Source: an uncultured Verrucomicrobia subdivision 3 bacterium
GTDB lineage: Bacteria; Verrucomicrobiota; Verrucomicrobiia; Limisphaerales; UBA8199
Assembly: GCA_903913865.1 (NCBI GenBank)
Contig: CAIWMU010000181.1
Coordinates: 1 to 64,000 of the forward strand
Length of the DNA stretch: 64,000 bases
Direction of reading: 5' to 3'
In this document: in pieces, positions 45,801 through 53,969 of the stretch
Layout: the number at the start of each line of letters is the position of its first letter
Position numbering within the stretch: the first letter of the stretch is position 1
Notes under the pieces: model-generated
Databases searched by the model: none
The model's input: the letters and a program-made list of their open reading frames with translations, nothing else
What the model was told of the DNA's origin: nothing
Position numbers and translations under genes: made by a program

Positions 45801-46038
45801 GACTCTGGATCGCCATCTGGATGTTAGCCTCCGTGAAATCCTGCTCACTGCCCCGGTGGCGCACCTTGTTCATCCGCCGCAACTGGTCCGCCAATATCCC
45901 CTCCAGCAGAACATTCGACAACCGCCCCTTCCGCTCCAGATGCACCTCCTGCGGCCGCAGATAGGTGTAGCCAAGCTGTTGCAGCAACTGCAAGGCAGGC
46001 ACTTGCGATATATGGTCTTCCTGAAATATTGGTGTCAT
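42808..46038 (-). CDS. hsdR: Type I restriction enzyme R subunit
   Basis: 1076 residues, normal length. The PD-(D/E)xK nuclease site is CRPDVVLFVNGIPLAVIECKQP near residue 180-200. Superfamily 2 translocase motifs follow: HTQGSGKSLTMVM (Walker A, about 354), VDESHRSVYGE (DEAH-like, about 448), FIGFTGTPLM, and FDAPRNTVLYVCRSLKEHTLLQAIARVNR (motif VI region). The subunit translocates and cuts DNA as part of HsdR2M2S1. The start overlaps the DUF1016 stop (ATGA). The first 20 codons (MTPIFQEDHISQVPALQLL) recur, diverged, at the head of the two micro-ORFs at 49031 and 54678. Confidence 0.95.
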   Translation of the reverse strand: MTPIFQEDHISQVPALQLLQQLGYTYLRPQEVHLERKGRLSNVLLEGILADQLRRMNKVRHRGSEQDFTEANIQMAIQSLKDIPFDGLVRTSERVYDLLSLGKALEQTIPAAAGGDAGGDTKSFTLQYIDWRNPGNNVFHVVGEFEVERSGSRDLCRPDVVLFVNGIPLAVIECKQPVLGGKDLLPQAVSQHIRNQGDDYIPRLFTFAQLLVGLSKNEASYGTTGTAAKFWSHWRELEGSREKDLEAEVGAIVNRPLTRAQKERLFADRFGYVREFFDELEAQPRQVTGQDKGLYCLCRPERLLDLAWRFIVYDAGEKKIARYQQYFTVKSIVERVRVLPEGQERRLGGVVWHTQGSGKSLTMVMLAKSLALEPGLAGARLLLVTDRVDLDDQIKKTFHQCGLEPVQALTGKHLARLIKEGKAEVMTTVLDKFDAALRAGEFRDESPNLFVLVDESHRSVYGEAGAQMEKVLPKACFIGFTGTPLMKREKNTARRFGGIILPAYTIDQAVKDKAVVPLLYEGRHALQEVQGKAVDKWFEVAAGVLNDAQKADLKRKFATADQLNKAQSRIYLVAHDIREHFVENWQGTGFKAQLTAPDKATAIRFKRYLDEFGGVTSEVLISGPDTREGNDDVYTVGREDVQAFWKVVMAKHGNEKAYNRQVINAFKHGPEPEIIIVVDKLLTGFDAPRNTVLYVCRSLKEHTLLQAIARVNRLWEGKDYGYIVDYYGVIQELDLALDLYAALPDFDGEDVSSALGDIGAVAGQVSQRHSELLDVFRGVRNKLDEEEYERVLADEDLRQKFYEKLCGFHRTLGVALSSARFLRETPETKIRRYKDDLAFFMKLRAAVKKRYAEEIDYKEYEAKVQKLVDTHVVASEVCKITELISIFERDKFKAEVERLEGAGSKADTIAHRTARTITDKMDDDPVFYRRFSKILEEAIEAYRERRISEGEYLKRATEAMEAVVTRTGDNLPPVLRHRDVAKAFYGVVNEVLGRLPVGAETLPGLAADVAVRIDDAIQARVGVDWRTNMDRQNEMRNAIDDLLYAVKSEHGLALTVEDMDAIIERSLEIAKNRYAR

Positions 46039-47246
46039 CGCTGCCCCTTCCCTTTTGCGGCTTCTGCGGCTTTTCGGGGCGATTCTCCCTCCCTCAACAG
46101 CCTCCCATACATCTTAAGCCGCTCCTCCAGCACCCGCTTATCCGGCAGCCCGATCAGATACTCCGACACCTGCATCTTGTGCGGCCCCGCAGCCAGCAGC
46201 AGCTCCACATGCTGCCGCTTCTTCGACGTGCATAGAATCAGCCCCACCGGCTCATTCTCCCCCTCCCGCCATTCATGTCGCTTCAGCCAGGCCAGGTACA
46301 AATCCATCTGCCCCTTGTCCGCCGCGACAAATGCCCCAATCTTCAAATCCACCGCCACGAGGCATCGCAGCCGCCGGTGATAAAACAGCAGGTCCAGATA
46401 ATAATCCTCGTCATCCACCCGCATCGGATACTGCCGCCGGATAAAACAAAACTCGCTCCCCAACTCCGTCAGGAATTGTTGCAGGTTGGCGATGATGGCC
46501 GATTCCAGATCCTTCTCCGAATACGTCCCCGTCAACCCAAGAAAATCGAGCAGATACGGATCTTTGAATGCCTCCTGGTAATCCGCCACTTCCACCGGCC
46601 CCTTTTGCTTCTCCAGCTTCACCAGCCCCCGCGTGTCGCTCGACAGCGCCACCCGCTCAAACAACGCCCTGGCTATCTGCCGCTGCAATTCACGCTTTGA
46701 CCACCGCTCGACACTGGTCCGCTCAAAATAGAATCGCCGCTGGCGCGCGCCCTCGATACCGAGGAGAATCCGGTAATGGGTCCAACCAAGGTGATAATGC
46801 TTCGAAAAGTCAATCAGCAGCAGATTCCTTCCCTCCAGGACCAGGCTCGATGGAGGGTTCTGGCATCCCGATTCTCTAGCCACTGGTGAGAGAATTGCCG
46901 ATTCTCCTGCCACTGGCTGGAGAATTTGGAAGGTGGCTTGGAACCGCTTCATGTCCCACAGGTTGGGGGCCGAAAAGCCCCGCCCGTATTCTCGATTCAG
47001 CCGAAGGGCCAACTGTTCAATGAGCTGGCTCCCATACTCCGCCCGCCCCGGTGCCCGCTGCAGCTCTGTGTTGATGACCCGCCCCACATTCCAATACAGC
47101 GCCACCATCGACAGATTCGCCGCCCTCACCGCCCTGTGCCGGGCTTCCTCAATCAGGCCCCGTATTTCCGGCAGCAGGCCCTCAACCACCCCGGTCAGGC
47201 CCGCGTCACCGCCTCTTCCCAAGGTTGTCTTTTTCCCTTTGCTCAT
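46035..47246 (-). CDS. DUF1016 (YhcG-type) PD-(D/E)xK nuclease-like protein
   Basis: 403 residues from MSKGKKTTLG; this start overlaps the upstream stop by ATGA. The N-terminal domain (VRAANLSMVALYWNVGRVINTELQ, YGSQLIEQLALRLNREYGRGFSAPNLWDMKRF) and the C-terminal nuclease domain (DYYLDLLFYHRRLRCLVAVDLKIGAFVAADKGQMDLYLAWL, with Asp and Asp-x-Lys) are both present. Family members lie in many type I R-M loci. The stop overlaps the hsdR start, implying coupled expression. A short Ser/Pro insert (about 120-145) separates the two domains. Confidence 0.88.
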   Translation of the reverse strand: MSKGKKTTLGRGGDAGLTGVVEGLLPEIRGLIEEARHRAVRAANLSMVALYWNVGRVINTELQRAPGRAEYGSQLIEQLALRLNREYGRGFSAPNLWDMKRFQATFQILQPVAGESAILSPVARESGCQNPPSSLVLEGRNLLLIDFSKHYHLGWTHYRILLGIEGARQRRFYFERTSVERWSKRELQRQIARALFERVALSSDTRGLVKLEKQKGPVEVADYQEAFKDPYLLDFLGLTGTYSEKDLESAIIANLQQFLTELGSEFCFIRRQYPMRVDDEDYYLDLLFYHRRLRCLVAVDLKIGAFVAADKGQMDLYLAWLKRHEWREGENEPVGLILCTSKKRQHVELLLAAGPHKMQVSEYLIGLPDKRVLEERLKMYGRLLREGESPRKAAEAAKGKGQR

Positions 47247-47632
47247 GTATGCAAGTCCTTTCTCTGCCTCTCCCATCCCAAATGTCGCGACAGTGTCGTG
47301 ACAATCCTCTCACCCGGAAACGCCTCGGCAAGTGCCACCATCCGGGAGAGATTCGGCCAGGAAAATCCGCGTCCAAACCCGCCCGCCAATTCTTTCGACA
47401 CCGTCGCAAGAATCTCCTTCCCATACTCCGCCCGTTTCTCCCGCAGCACCACCTTCCGGATTCGATGGCCGATCTGCCAATGCAGCACCACCATCGCCGC
47501 GTTCACCCCACGCGCCACCGTCTGCCGCGTGGCAAGGATCAATTCCCTCAAATCCGTTAGTAGCGGTTCCGGTTCCCTCGCACCGGCCACCGTCACCGGT
47601 GCCATGGTTGTTATCATCCTCTTTTTCATCAC
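47243..47632 (-). CDS. DUF1016 N-terminal-domain-only protein (truncated paralogue)
   Basis: 129 residues. It matches only the DUF1016 N-terminal domain (ARGVNAAMVVLHWQIGHRIRKVVL, YGKEILATVSKELAGGFGRGFSWPNLSRM). It breaks off at LSRHLGWERQRKDLHT, exactly where full-length proteins continue with a LGWSH-type segment into the nuclease domain. Its stop overlaps the start of the full DUF1016 gene. It is either a remnant whose 3' part was replaced by the next gene or a stand-alone helical domain kept as a partner. Confidence 0.75.
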   Translation of the reverse strand: MMKKRMITTMAPVTVAGAREPEPLLTDLRELILATRQTVARGVNAAMVVLHWQIGHRIRKVVLREKRAEYGKEILATVSKELAGGFGRGFSWPNLSRMVALAEAFPGERIVTTLSRHLGWERQRKDLHT

Positions 47633-47732
47633 CCAGTTTAGCTTATAGTGCAGTTACACTCTTTCAAATCTCAGCTGTCAGGCTCCCCACTGCGATCCCC
47701 GTTGTTTTTTGTTGCCTTCCGTGCTCATCGCA

Positions 47733-48920
47733 TCACCTCCGCTCCCCCCACTCCCCCTCCTTGTTATAATTCATTGATCTGGACCACCCGAACCCATTCC
47801 AAATCTGATCAAACAACGGGCGCAGCAGACTCCCCGGCGGCTTGGTGACGTCTTCGATCAGGATCTCATCAGTGATCAGGTGATCCCGGTCCAACACTTC
47901 CCCACCCCCGCCCCGAAGGCCGACCTCCACGGCCATGGTGTGCCCGCGCACCCCCAGCAGCCCTATGCCAGCCACATACGGCGTTCGCAGGTTCAATGCC
48001 TGCAACGCACGCACATAGCCCGGAAACGCTTGCACGATGCAACGCTCCCACTCAAGTCCCGGAATAGCCCTCCCGAAAAGCCCATTGGGATCGAGTGTTC
48101 GGCAATCTACAGCCTCAATAAACCCGCTTCGAAATACCTGCACATATCCGCCATAGGCTCCCATTTTCCAGCTCGGGGTAACCAAAAGCCCTTCCATATT
48201 GAACGATGATACGCAGCCTCCGATCCCCGGGGGCTTGGGCAGGTCCGATTCCGTCAACCTCTCCAGATCCGCTGTCCCCAACCGCATATCCGGCCTCGCC
48301 GACACTACCGGTAACAGGTGCACCACCATCAAGTGATCCGAGGTCAATTTCACCGGGCCCCTGCCCGAAACCAGGCGGTTGATCCGCTCAAGCCGGAAAT
48401 TCTTAAGCCTATCCGCCATCCCCTCGCTACCAAGAAACGCCGAACGCAACTCCTGAACGTCCAAATCGTACTTCCCGGTCGCGTTCCGCCCACAAAACCG
48501 CGTCACCCCCTTGTGTCGCACCATGTGCGGCGCCGCATAGCTCCTCCCCACCCGGACCAACAAAGCATGGTTCCCATTCTCCAGCTTCCTTGCCTCAATC
48601 TGCAATCCACTCGCCCGGGGTTGAACAGAATCCCGCAGCAAATTCTCCAACGTCCCAATTCGATCGTCCGGCACGAAGTTCCTCAGCCCCACCACCTCCG
48701 CCGCCACCCCTTTTTCCGCACGCACCCCGAAAACGAGATCCCCACCATCGCTATTCGCCAACGCAGTCACATCGCTCAGAAACTCTATCTTCTGCTCGTC
48801 GGTGGTGACTTGGAGCGCCTCCTTGAACTCAAGTGTTCGGGACTCGCAAGCGCCGTTCGCCGCCAGTCCGGCCAGAACCTTCTCGTCCACTTCCGAGAGT
48901 CTTAAATGTTGGAGCGACAT
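47733..48920 (-). CDS. AlbA_2 (Schlafen-type) domain protein
   Basis: 395 residues. Residues about 25-150 form an AlbA_2 domain: ESRTLEFKEALQ, EFLSDVTALANSDGGDLVFGVRAE, and KGVTRFCGRNATGKYDLDVQELRSAF. The C-terminal 230 residues have no named domain. AlbA_2 proteins include regulators and Schlafen-like nucleases and are common accessory genes of R-M islands. It begins 21 bp after the micro-ORF at 48942 and is followed by the DUF1016 pair. Confidence 0.82.
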   Translation of the reverse strand: MSLQHLRLSEVDEKVLAGLAANGACESRTLEFKEALQVTTDEQKIEFLSDVTALANSDGGDLVFGVRAEKGVAAEVVGLRNFVPDDRIGTLENLLRDSVQPRASGLQIEARKLENGNHALLVRVGRSYAAPHMVRHKGVTRFCGRNATGKYDLDVQELRSAFLGSEGMADRLKNFRLERINRLVSGRGPVKLTSDHLMVVHLLPVVSARPDMRLGTADLERLTESDLPKPPGIGGCVSSFNMEGLLVTPSWKMGAYGGYVQVFRSGFIEAVDCRTLDPNGLFGRAIPGLEWERCIVQAFPGYVRALQALNLRTPYVAGIGLLGVRGHTMAVEVGLRGGGGEVLDRDHLITDEILIEDVTKPPGSLLRPLFDQIWNGFGWSRSMNYNKEGEWGERR

Positions 48921-48941
48921 AACCTTTACCCCATTCAGCCC

Positions 48942-49031
48942 TTAGGCCTTAACCCTCACCTCTCCCGTCAGCAGCAACTGCAGCGCAGGCACCTGCGATA
49001 TATGGTCCTCCTGAAATAACGGTGTGCTCAT
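48942..49031 (-). CDS. Chimeric micro-ORF: hsdR start fused to hsdS end
   Basis: 29 residues. Residues 1-20 (MSTPLFQEDHISQVPALQLL) match the HsdR N-terminus (MTPIFQEDHISQVPALQLL) encoded at 46038. Residues 20-29 (LLTGEVRVKA) match the HsdS C-terminus (LLTGEIRVKV) encoded at 50682. The junction lies at a shared GCTG. The ATG overlaps the SEFIR gene stop (ATGA), as the intact hsdR ATG overlaps the DUF1016 stop. I interpret it as a deletion scar; it may still be translated by coupling. Confidence 0.7.
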   Translation of the reverse strand: MSTPLFQEDHISQVPALQLLLTGEVRVKA

Positions 49032-50617
49032 AATTGAACGTCCTCCGGCCTCAAATCCTCAAACAGCGTCGCGTGAACCGGGTTGAAATAGCTCGGCAAA
49101 AGTGTGGATTCCCCGTTCCAACGCTTCGTCTGCTCAACCCATTCCGGCCACGCAGCCGCCATGCGTGAATCAGCCACGCCAAGGCTCCGCCAGATTTTTC
49201 TCGTTTGAGTTTCCGCCTCAATCAATCGGCCATAGGCCTTCCGCTGAAGCTCGCGCGGCATCGTCAGCCAGCCCGTGGGGATGTCCAGGAGCGGCCGTCC
49301 CATCTGGTTAAAGTCAGTCTGTCCCTGCATGATGCGGCACGCCAGCTCCTGCACGCTTAACGCCATGTAGTAGGCACACAGCGCGGTTAGATACCGCTCA
49401 TCAGTGCCAAAAACCCGCTTCAGCCACGGCCACTTTTCGGGCAGTTCCGTCAGATACCTCCACGCTCCCGTGGTCGTGCTTTGGAACGATTCTGGCGCGC
49501 CCACAAGCCCATGTTGCGTGTGCAACACCAAGGCCTCAACCTGGTGTGCATCAGCAATCCGTGCTCGGGAAAGCCTCATGCCAAGCTCCAGAACATCCGC
49601 ATCCACACAAGTGGCACCATGCAGCGCCTGGAAGGTGAAAACCAAAGCTGCCGGGATGCGCCCCACAACCACCAGCCCGCTTGTATTCCAATCCCTCGGC
49701 TTCAAGAACTCATCCAGCAACGCCCCCTGCTTCGTAAATCTCTCCTGGCCCGACTCCACCCCCGCCAGTGCCAGTGCCATCAGCGGGCTGTAAATGGTCG
49801 CAGCCTCCGATACCATGTTCGGCAGCTCCGCGATTGTCATTGAGGCCCTCCCGTCCTGCTTTTTGCGCCACGCGTTCAACCTGCCGCTTAAAGGCTCCTT
49901 CACCCTCTGCGCAAGCTCCCGCCATGCCTTCACGTCACCACCGCGCGCAATCTCCAGGCCAGTCAGGTAGGCCGTCTCGGCATCCACCACCTCATCCGTC
50001 AACACCCCGGCAGCCGTTGCACCCCCGGTCGCCACCCCCTCCAGCGCGGCGGTAACACCTTCAATGTTTGCCCGTGCCGCATAGGGGTTTTTCCCCAACG
50101 GTGGCTTCCGCAATTTCGGTGTGTCCTGAATGTTCCTTGCCAGCTCCTCGAACCCTGCCTCAAACGAACGATCATCACTCAGTTGTGCATAAACCCGCGT
50201 GCTCACAGATTTGGGGACAAATTCTTCCCCGGGTCGCTGCCGGAGCACGGGTATGAATTTATTTTCGCCTTGATCCCGCACAAGCTCTCCATCCACCACC
50301 ATTGCTTCATACCCCACGCCGCCTTCTCCTCCGTCAGCCTTCCGCACATACTCTGCCGTGCAGATCATCAGCACCCGGTCCGCCCGCGATACCGATTGGC
50401 GCATATACTTCACCAAATCATCCCCGTGGCTGACGTCCCATTGGTCCAAAAACACCTTCACCCCGGCGCCAAGCAGTCGCTCGGCCAGCATCAGCACCCA
50501 CGCCTTGTGCTCCTCCGAATCATGCGAATACGAAATAAGCACCACCGGCACTTTCGGTTCCACCCCGCCCTGGCCATCGCTCGCCTCAGTCTTCTCGTTT
50601 CCTGTTTCCGTGCTCAT
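49028..50617 (-). CDS. SEFIR/TIR-like domain protein
   Basis: 529 residues. Residues about 23-170 are a SEFIR-type domain: KVPVVLISYSHDSEEHKAWVLMLAERLLGAGVKVFLDQWDVSHGDDLVKYMRQSVSRADRVLMICTAEYVRKAD (shown by ISYSHDS, FLDQWD and MICTAEY). The remaining 350 residues are helical without a named domain. Bacterial SEFIR/TIR proteins are typical effectors or adaptors in defence loci. It lies directly after hsdS (64 bp gap) and is followed by the chimeric micro-ORF. Confidence 0.85.
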   Translation of the reverse strand: MSTETGNEKTEASDGQGGVEPKVPVVLISYSHDSEEHKAWVLMLAERLLGAGVKVFLDQWDVSHGDDLVKYMRQSVSRADRVLMICTAEYVRKADGGEGGVGYEAMVVDGELVRDQGENKFIPVLRQRPGEEFVPKSVSTRVYAQLSDDRSFEAGFEELARNIQDTPKLRKPPLGKNPYAARANIEGVTAALEGVATGGATAAGVLTDEVVDAETAYLTGLEIARGGDVKAWRELAQRVKEPLSGRLNAWRKKQDGRASMTIAELPNMVSEAATIYSPLMALALAGVESGQERFTKQGALLDEFLKPRDWNTSGLVVVGRIPAALVFTFQALHGATCVDADVLELGMRLSRARIADAHQVEALVLHTQHGLVGAPESFQSTTTGAWRYLTELPEKWPWLKRVFGTDERYLTALCAYYMALSVQELACRIMQGQTDFNQMGRPLLDIPTGWLTMPRELQRKAYGRLIEAETQTRKIWRSLGVADSRMAAAWPEWVEQTKRWNGESTLLPSYFNPVHATLFEDLRPEDVQL

Positions 50618-50681
50618 GATTTCCCTTTTCTGTGCTTCGCACTCGGTTGTGCCAGGTGCTCGATTTCAGTTTTCACCGTTT

Positions 50682-51872
50682 TCAGACTTTCACCCGGATT
50701 TCCCCCGTCAGCAGCTTCTGCATCAGCCCCCGCTTCTGCTCCTTCAGCGCCCCCAGTTGCTTTTGCAGCAACTCGATTTCCCGGTCGCAGGCTTCCATCG
50801 TGTCCGCGATCTTCTTCTGTTCCGCCAATGTCGCTGGAATGTTCACCGGCAGGCGCAAAAATTCTTCCGGGTCAAAATTCAGCCGTAAACGTTCCGCAAA
50901 AAAACCATTGCTCGCCTGAATCGCCATGTACCACATCCGCTTTGTCTGGCCGAGGTAGCCCAAAATCCGAATGTCAAATGCCTTGGGGTCTTTGGGTCGC
51001 AGGATGGTGTAAAGTTCGGACACTCTCGCGCCGTCAAACTCTTTCGGCACGAGCGCCATTGCACCGTAGGCCGCTTGAATGTGCGAAATCAGAAAGTCGC
51101 CGGTCCGAATCGTCTGCAGTTTCTTCACCTTGATCTGATCGCCTCGCAGCTCCTCACGCGAGAAAACACCGCCGCACCAGCGCCGCACACTCGCCAGCCG
51201 ATAAAGTTCATGCTCATCCCACGCCACCGGGCGCGACATTGCTTGGACCACATCTCCAAGATGGCAATGCCGCCACTTCTCCCCCTTGAACTCCTTAAAC
51301 CGCGTCCGCCCCGTCAGCAGTTGCTGCATCAGCCCCCGCTTGCGGCTCGATCTGTCACCGATCAAACCTTCAAGGACCCTGACCGCGCGGTCCCATGTGT
51401 TTAACACTTCTCCAATTTTGCGTTGCTCCAGCTCATCTGGTAGCGGAAAAGCGATGCTGCGCACTAAATCGGCGTTTAAATTATCCTGACCGCCAGAGTT
51501 GCTCATTCTTCGGATGCTGGCGTATCGGTAGGCCAATTGTTGATAAACGAAATCACGGTCGCAGCCCTTCTGCAAAAGCAGCGCTGCACAAGCTTGATTT
51601 ATCGCAGCATCAATTCCAAGAATCGCAACCTGTCCTCTTGTCTTGCCCTGCCCATACATCGCCATCAGGATAGTCCCAGTCGGTATCATTCGCGCGGCCG
51701 AACTTCGCAGGCCCTCTTCTGTTATCCACTCGTTGGATTCGGTTATAGTGCAGAAGTCTATTGCTCCGGTCTTGACCCAAGGGATAGTCCCGCCCCAAAG
51801 CTCTGGCTTGTTCCGAGGCGGCGTACCTCCAGATACGACTTGCGCTATGTCCCCAACCGTGACGCGCCTCAT
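50682..51872 (-). CDS. hsdS: Type I restriction enzyme S subunit
   Basis: 396 residues with two target-recognition regions (about 1-165 and 205-370), each followed by a conserved coiled-coil repeat (LEQRKIGEVLNTWDRAVRVLEGLIGDRSSRKRGLMQQLLTG and LAEQKKIADTMEACDREIELLQKQLGALKEQKRGLMQKLLTG). It sets the bipartite DNA target and holds two HsdM. Its ATG overlaps the hsdM stop (ATGA). The C-terminal LLTGEIRVKV is echoed in the micro-ORF at 48942. Confidence 0.94.
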   Translation of the reverse strand: MRRVTVGDIAQVVSGGTPPRNKPELWGGTIPWVKTGAIDFCTITESNEWITEEGLRSSAARMIPTGTILMAMYGQGKTRGQVAILGIDAAINQACAALLLQKGCDRDFVYQQLAYRYASIRRMSNSGGQDNLNADLVRSIAFPLPDELEQRKIGEVLNTWDRAVRVLEGLIGDRSSRKRGLMQQLLTGRTRFKEFKGEKWRHCHLGDVVQAMSRPVAWDEHELYRLASVRRWCGGVFSREELRGDQIKVKKLQTIRTGDFLISHIQAAYGAMALVPKEFDGARVSELYTILRPKDPKAFDIRILGYLGQTKRMWYMAIQASNGFFAERLRLNFDPEEFLRLPVNIPATLAEQKKIADTMEACDREIELLQKQLGALKEQKRGLMQKLLTGEIRVKV

Positions 51873-53365
51873 ACGCCCAACTCCTTCAGGTAAGCCCCCA
51901 TCTCCAGCCGCACCCCCGCCAGCTGCGATTCCAGAACCTCAATTTCCTTCTGCACCGCCTTCAAGTCCACTTCCGCCTCCGGCTCGAAGGTGTCCACATA
52001 GCGCGGAATATTCAGGTTGTAGTCATTCTCGGCGATCTCCCCCAGCGTCGCCCGGTAGGCGTATTTGTCCACCGTCTGGAACGTCTTGTAGGTCGCCACG
52101 ATCCTGGCAATCTGCTCCGCCCCCAGCCTGTTCTGGTTCGTCCCCTCCACATATTCCCGGCTCGCATCAATGAACAGCACATCCTGAGTCTTCTTGCCCT
52201 TGTTGAGGATCATGATCGTCGCCGGAATGCCCGTCCCAAAGAACAGCTTCTCCGGCAGCCCGATCACCGCCTCCAGCACATTCTCCTCGATCAGCGCCTT
52301 GCGGATCCGGCCCTCCCCACCGCCCCGGAACAGCACCCCGTGCGGCACCACCACACCCACCCGGCCACCCTCCTCCTTCGCGCTCTCAACCATGTGGCTG
52401 ATGAAGGCGTAATCCCCCTTGCTCTTCGGCGGCACACCCCGGTGGAACCGGTGGAACCTGTCGGCCTCCGCAGTCTCCGCACCCCACTTGTCCAGCGAGA
52501 ACGGCGGATTCGCCACCACGATGTCAAATTTCATGAGCGAGTCCTTCTCGATCAGCTTCGGGTTCCCGATCGTGTCCCCCCACTCAATCCGCGCCGCATC
52601 CTTGTTGTGCACCAGCATGTTCATCCGGCACAGCGCCCACGTGCTCCCGTTCATCTCCTGCCCGTAAAGCGAGAAGTCATTGTCCCCGACCTGGTCCCCC
52701 ACCTGGATCAGCAGCGACCCCGAGCCGCACGTCGGATCACAAATCCGGCTCCCCTTCTTCGGCGCCAGCAGCCGCGCCAGCAACTCCGAGACCTCCCCCG
52801 GCGTGTAAAACTCCCCGCCCTTCTTCCCCGCGTCACTCGCAAACCGCCCGATCAAATATTGATACGTGTTCCCGATGATGTCCTCCTTGCCCACCCTCGA
52901 AGGCCGCAGGTCCATCGCCTCCGTCGCAAATTCCTCCAGCAGCGCCTTCAGCCGCTTGTTCCGATCCTTGGTCTGCCCCAGGTTCGCTTCGGAATTGAAG
53001 TCAATATTCCGGAACACCCCTTCCAGTTTTGCCTTGTTCGCATCCTCAAGCTGCTCGAGCGCCACGTTGATCAGTTCACCGATGTTGCTCTCGCTCCGCC
53101 GGGCATGGAGGGCTTGAAAGTCGCACCCATCCGGCATCACGAACCGTTCCCGCGCCAGCCGCCGCTTCACCCGGTCAGGGTCCCCGTGGTATTCCTTCTC
53201 AAACTCCTCCTTCCGGTCCTTCCACACATCCGAAAGGTATTTCAGGAACAGCATCACGAGGATGTAATCCTTGTACTGCGCCGGGTCGATCGTCCCCCGA
53301 AAGGTGTCGCACGCACGCCACGCCACCGCATTGATTTCCTCCTGGCTGATCTTCTTCATGTCCAT
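51869..53365 (-). CDS. hsdM: Type I restriction-modification methyltransferase subunit
   Basis: 498 residues from MDMKKISQEE, preceded by GGGGAGC. The HsdM N-terminal helical domain (about 1-150) precedes the N6-adenine methyltransferase. The SAM site is ICDPTCGSGSLLIQ at about 206 and the catalytic motif IVVANPPFSLDKWG at about 282. It methylates adenine in the sequence set by HsdS. It starts 2 bp after the half-length hsdS and overlaps the full hsdS, forming one coupled unit. Confidence 0.95.
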   Translation of the reverse strand: MDMKKISQEEINAVAWRACDTFRGTIDPAQYKDYILVMLFLKYLSDVWKDRKEEFEKEYHGDPDRVKRRLARERFVMPDGCDFQALHARRSESNIGELINVALEQLEDANKAKLEGVFRNIDFNSEANLGQTKDRNKRLKALLEEFATEAMDLRPSRVGKEDIIGNTYQYLIGRFASDAGKKGGEFYTPGEVSELLARLLAPKKGSRICDPTCGSGSLLIQVGDQVGDNDFSLYGQEMNGSTWALCRMNMLVHNKDAARIEWGDTIGNPKLIEKDSLMKFDIVVANPPFSLDKWGAETAEADRFHRFHRGVPPKSKGDYAFISHMVESAKEEGGRVGVVVPHGVLFRGGGEGRIRKALIEENVLEAVIGLPEKLFFGTGIPATIMILNKGKKTQDVLFIDASREYVEGTNQNRLGAEQIARIVATYKTFQTVDKYAYRATLGEIAENDYNLNIPRYVDTFEPEAEVDLKAVQKEIEVLESQLAGVRLEMGAYLKELGV

Positions 53366-53366
53366 A

Positions 53367-53969
53367 TTACAAGCTCCCCGGATTTTGATTTTTGGTTTCG
53401 CGCCGCACCGCCTCACACATGAGGCCGTCAATCAGGAGGCGGCGCCGTTCCCTGATCTGCTCCAGCAGATTTTGCTCCTGCCGGCAGAGCCGGTTGATTC
53501 CCGCCACATGGTTCTGCATCTCGATGCTCGGCACCGGGACCGGTAATTGCGCAAACGCCTCCATCGGAATGAACGGCACCCCCGAGCCCGACCGGAACGC
53601 CCGGATCCGCTCCTGCGTCTCCGGCAGATTCAGGAACCACGTCAGGTAATCCGGAAACGCCAGGTATTGGCTGCGTGCCCCCAGCACAAACAAGTGCGGT
53701 GCCGCGATCACATCGCCCGTCCTGCCCACGAACGTCGCCGCCTCATTCCGCGTCCCCCGCCCCACAAAGAGCACATCAGCGTAATTGAGAACGTGCTTCT
53801 CCCAGTTCGCCGGGGCCTCCACGTGCCCCAGCCGGTTCCCCACCTCCCCCGTTTCCGCCCGCACATCCCCCATCTGCACCAGTCGGCACCCCCCCCGCTC
53901 AGCCCGCTCGATTCTCCCCCGAAACGGGTAGCCAGTCCTGATCTCCGCAATCTCTCCAAGCTTTCTCAT
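53367..53969 (-). CDS. Half-length type I specificity subunit (single TRD)
   Basis: 200 residues. A single target-recognition domain (MRKLGEIAEIRTGYPFRGRIERAERGGCRLVQMGDV; VLFVGRGTRNEAATFVGR; AFRSGSGVPFIPMEAFAQLPVPVPS) and one coiled-coil arm (EMQNHVAGINRLCRQEQNLLEQIRERRRLLIDGLM) are present. Full HsdS has two of each. Single-TRD S proteins can dimerise to give a palindromic target. Its start overlaps the upstream gene (ATGA) and its stop is 1 bp from hsdM, so it is well placed for expression with hsdM. Confidence 0.85.
   Translation of the reverse strand: MRKLGEIAEIRTGYPFRGRIERAERGGCRLVQMGDVRAETGEVGNRLGHVEAPANWEKHVLNYADVLFVGRGTRNEAATFVGRTGDVIAAPHLFVLGARSQYLAFPDYLTWFLNLPETQERIRAFRSGSGVPFIPMEAFAQLPVPVPSIEMQNHVAGINRLCRQEQNLLEQIRERRRLLIDGLMCEAVRRETKNQNPGSL

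Noticed and set aside
43426-46380. 984-codon open frame antisense to hsdR
   Set aside because: Composition is Arg/His/Leu/Pro-rich with no domain, as expected of a frame opposite a GC-rich gene; hsdR on the other strand has all its motifs.
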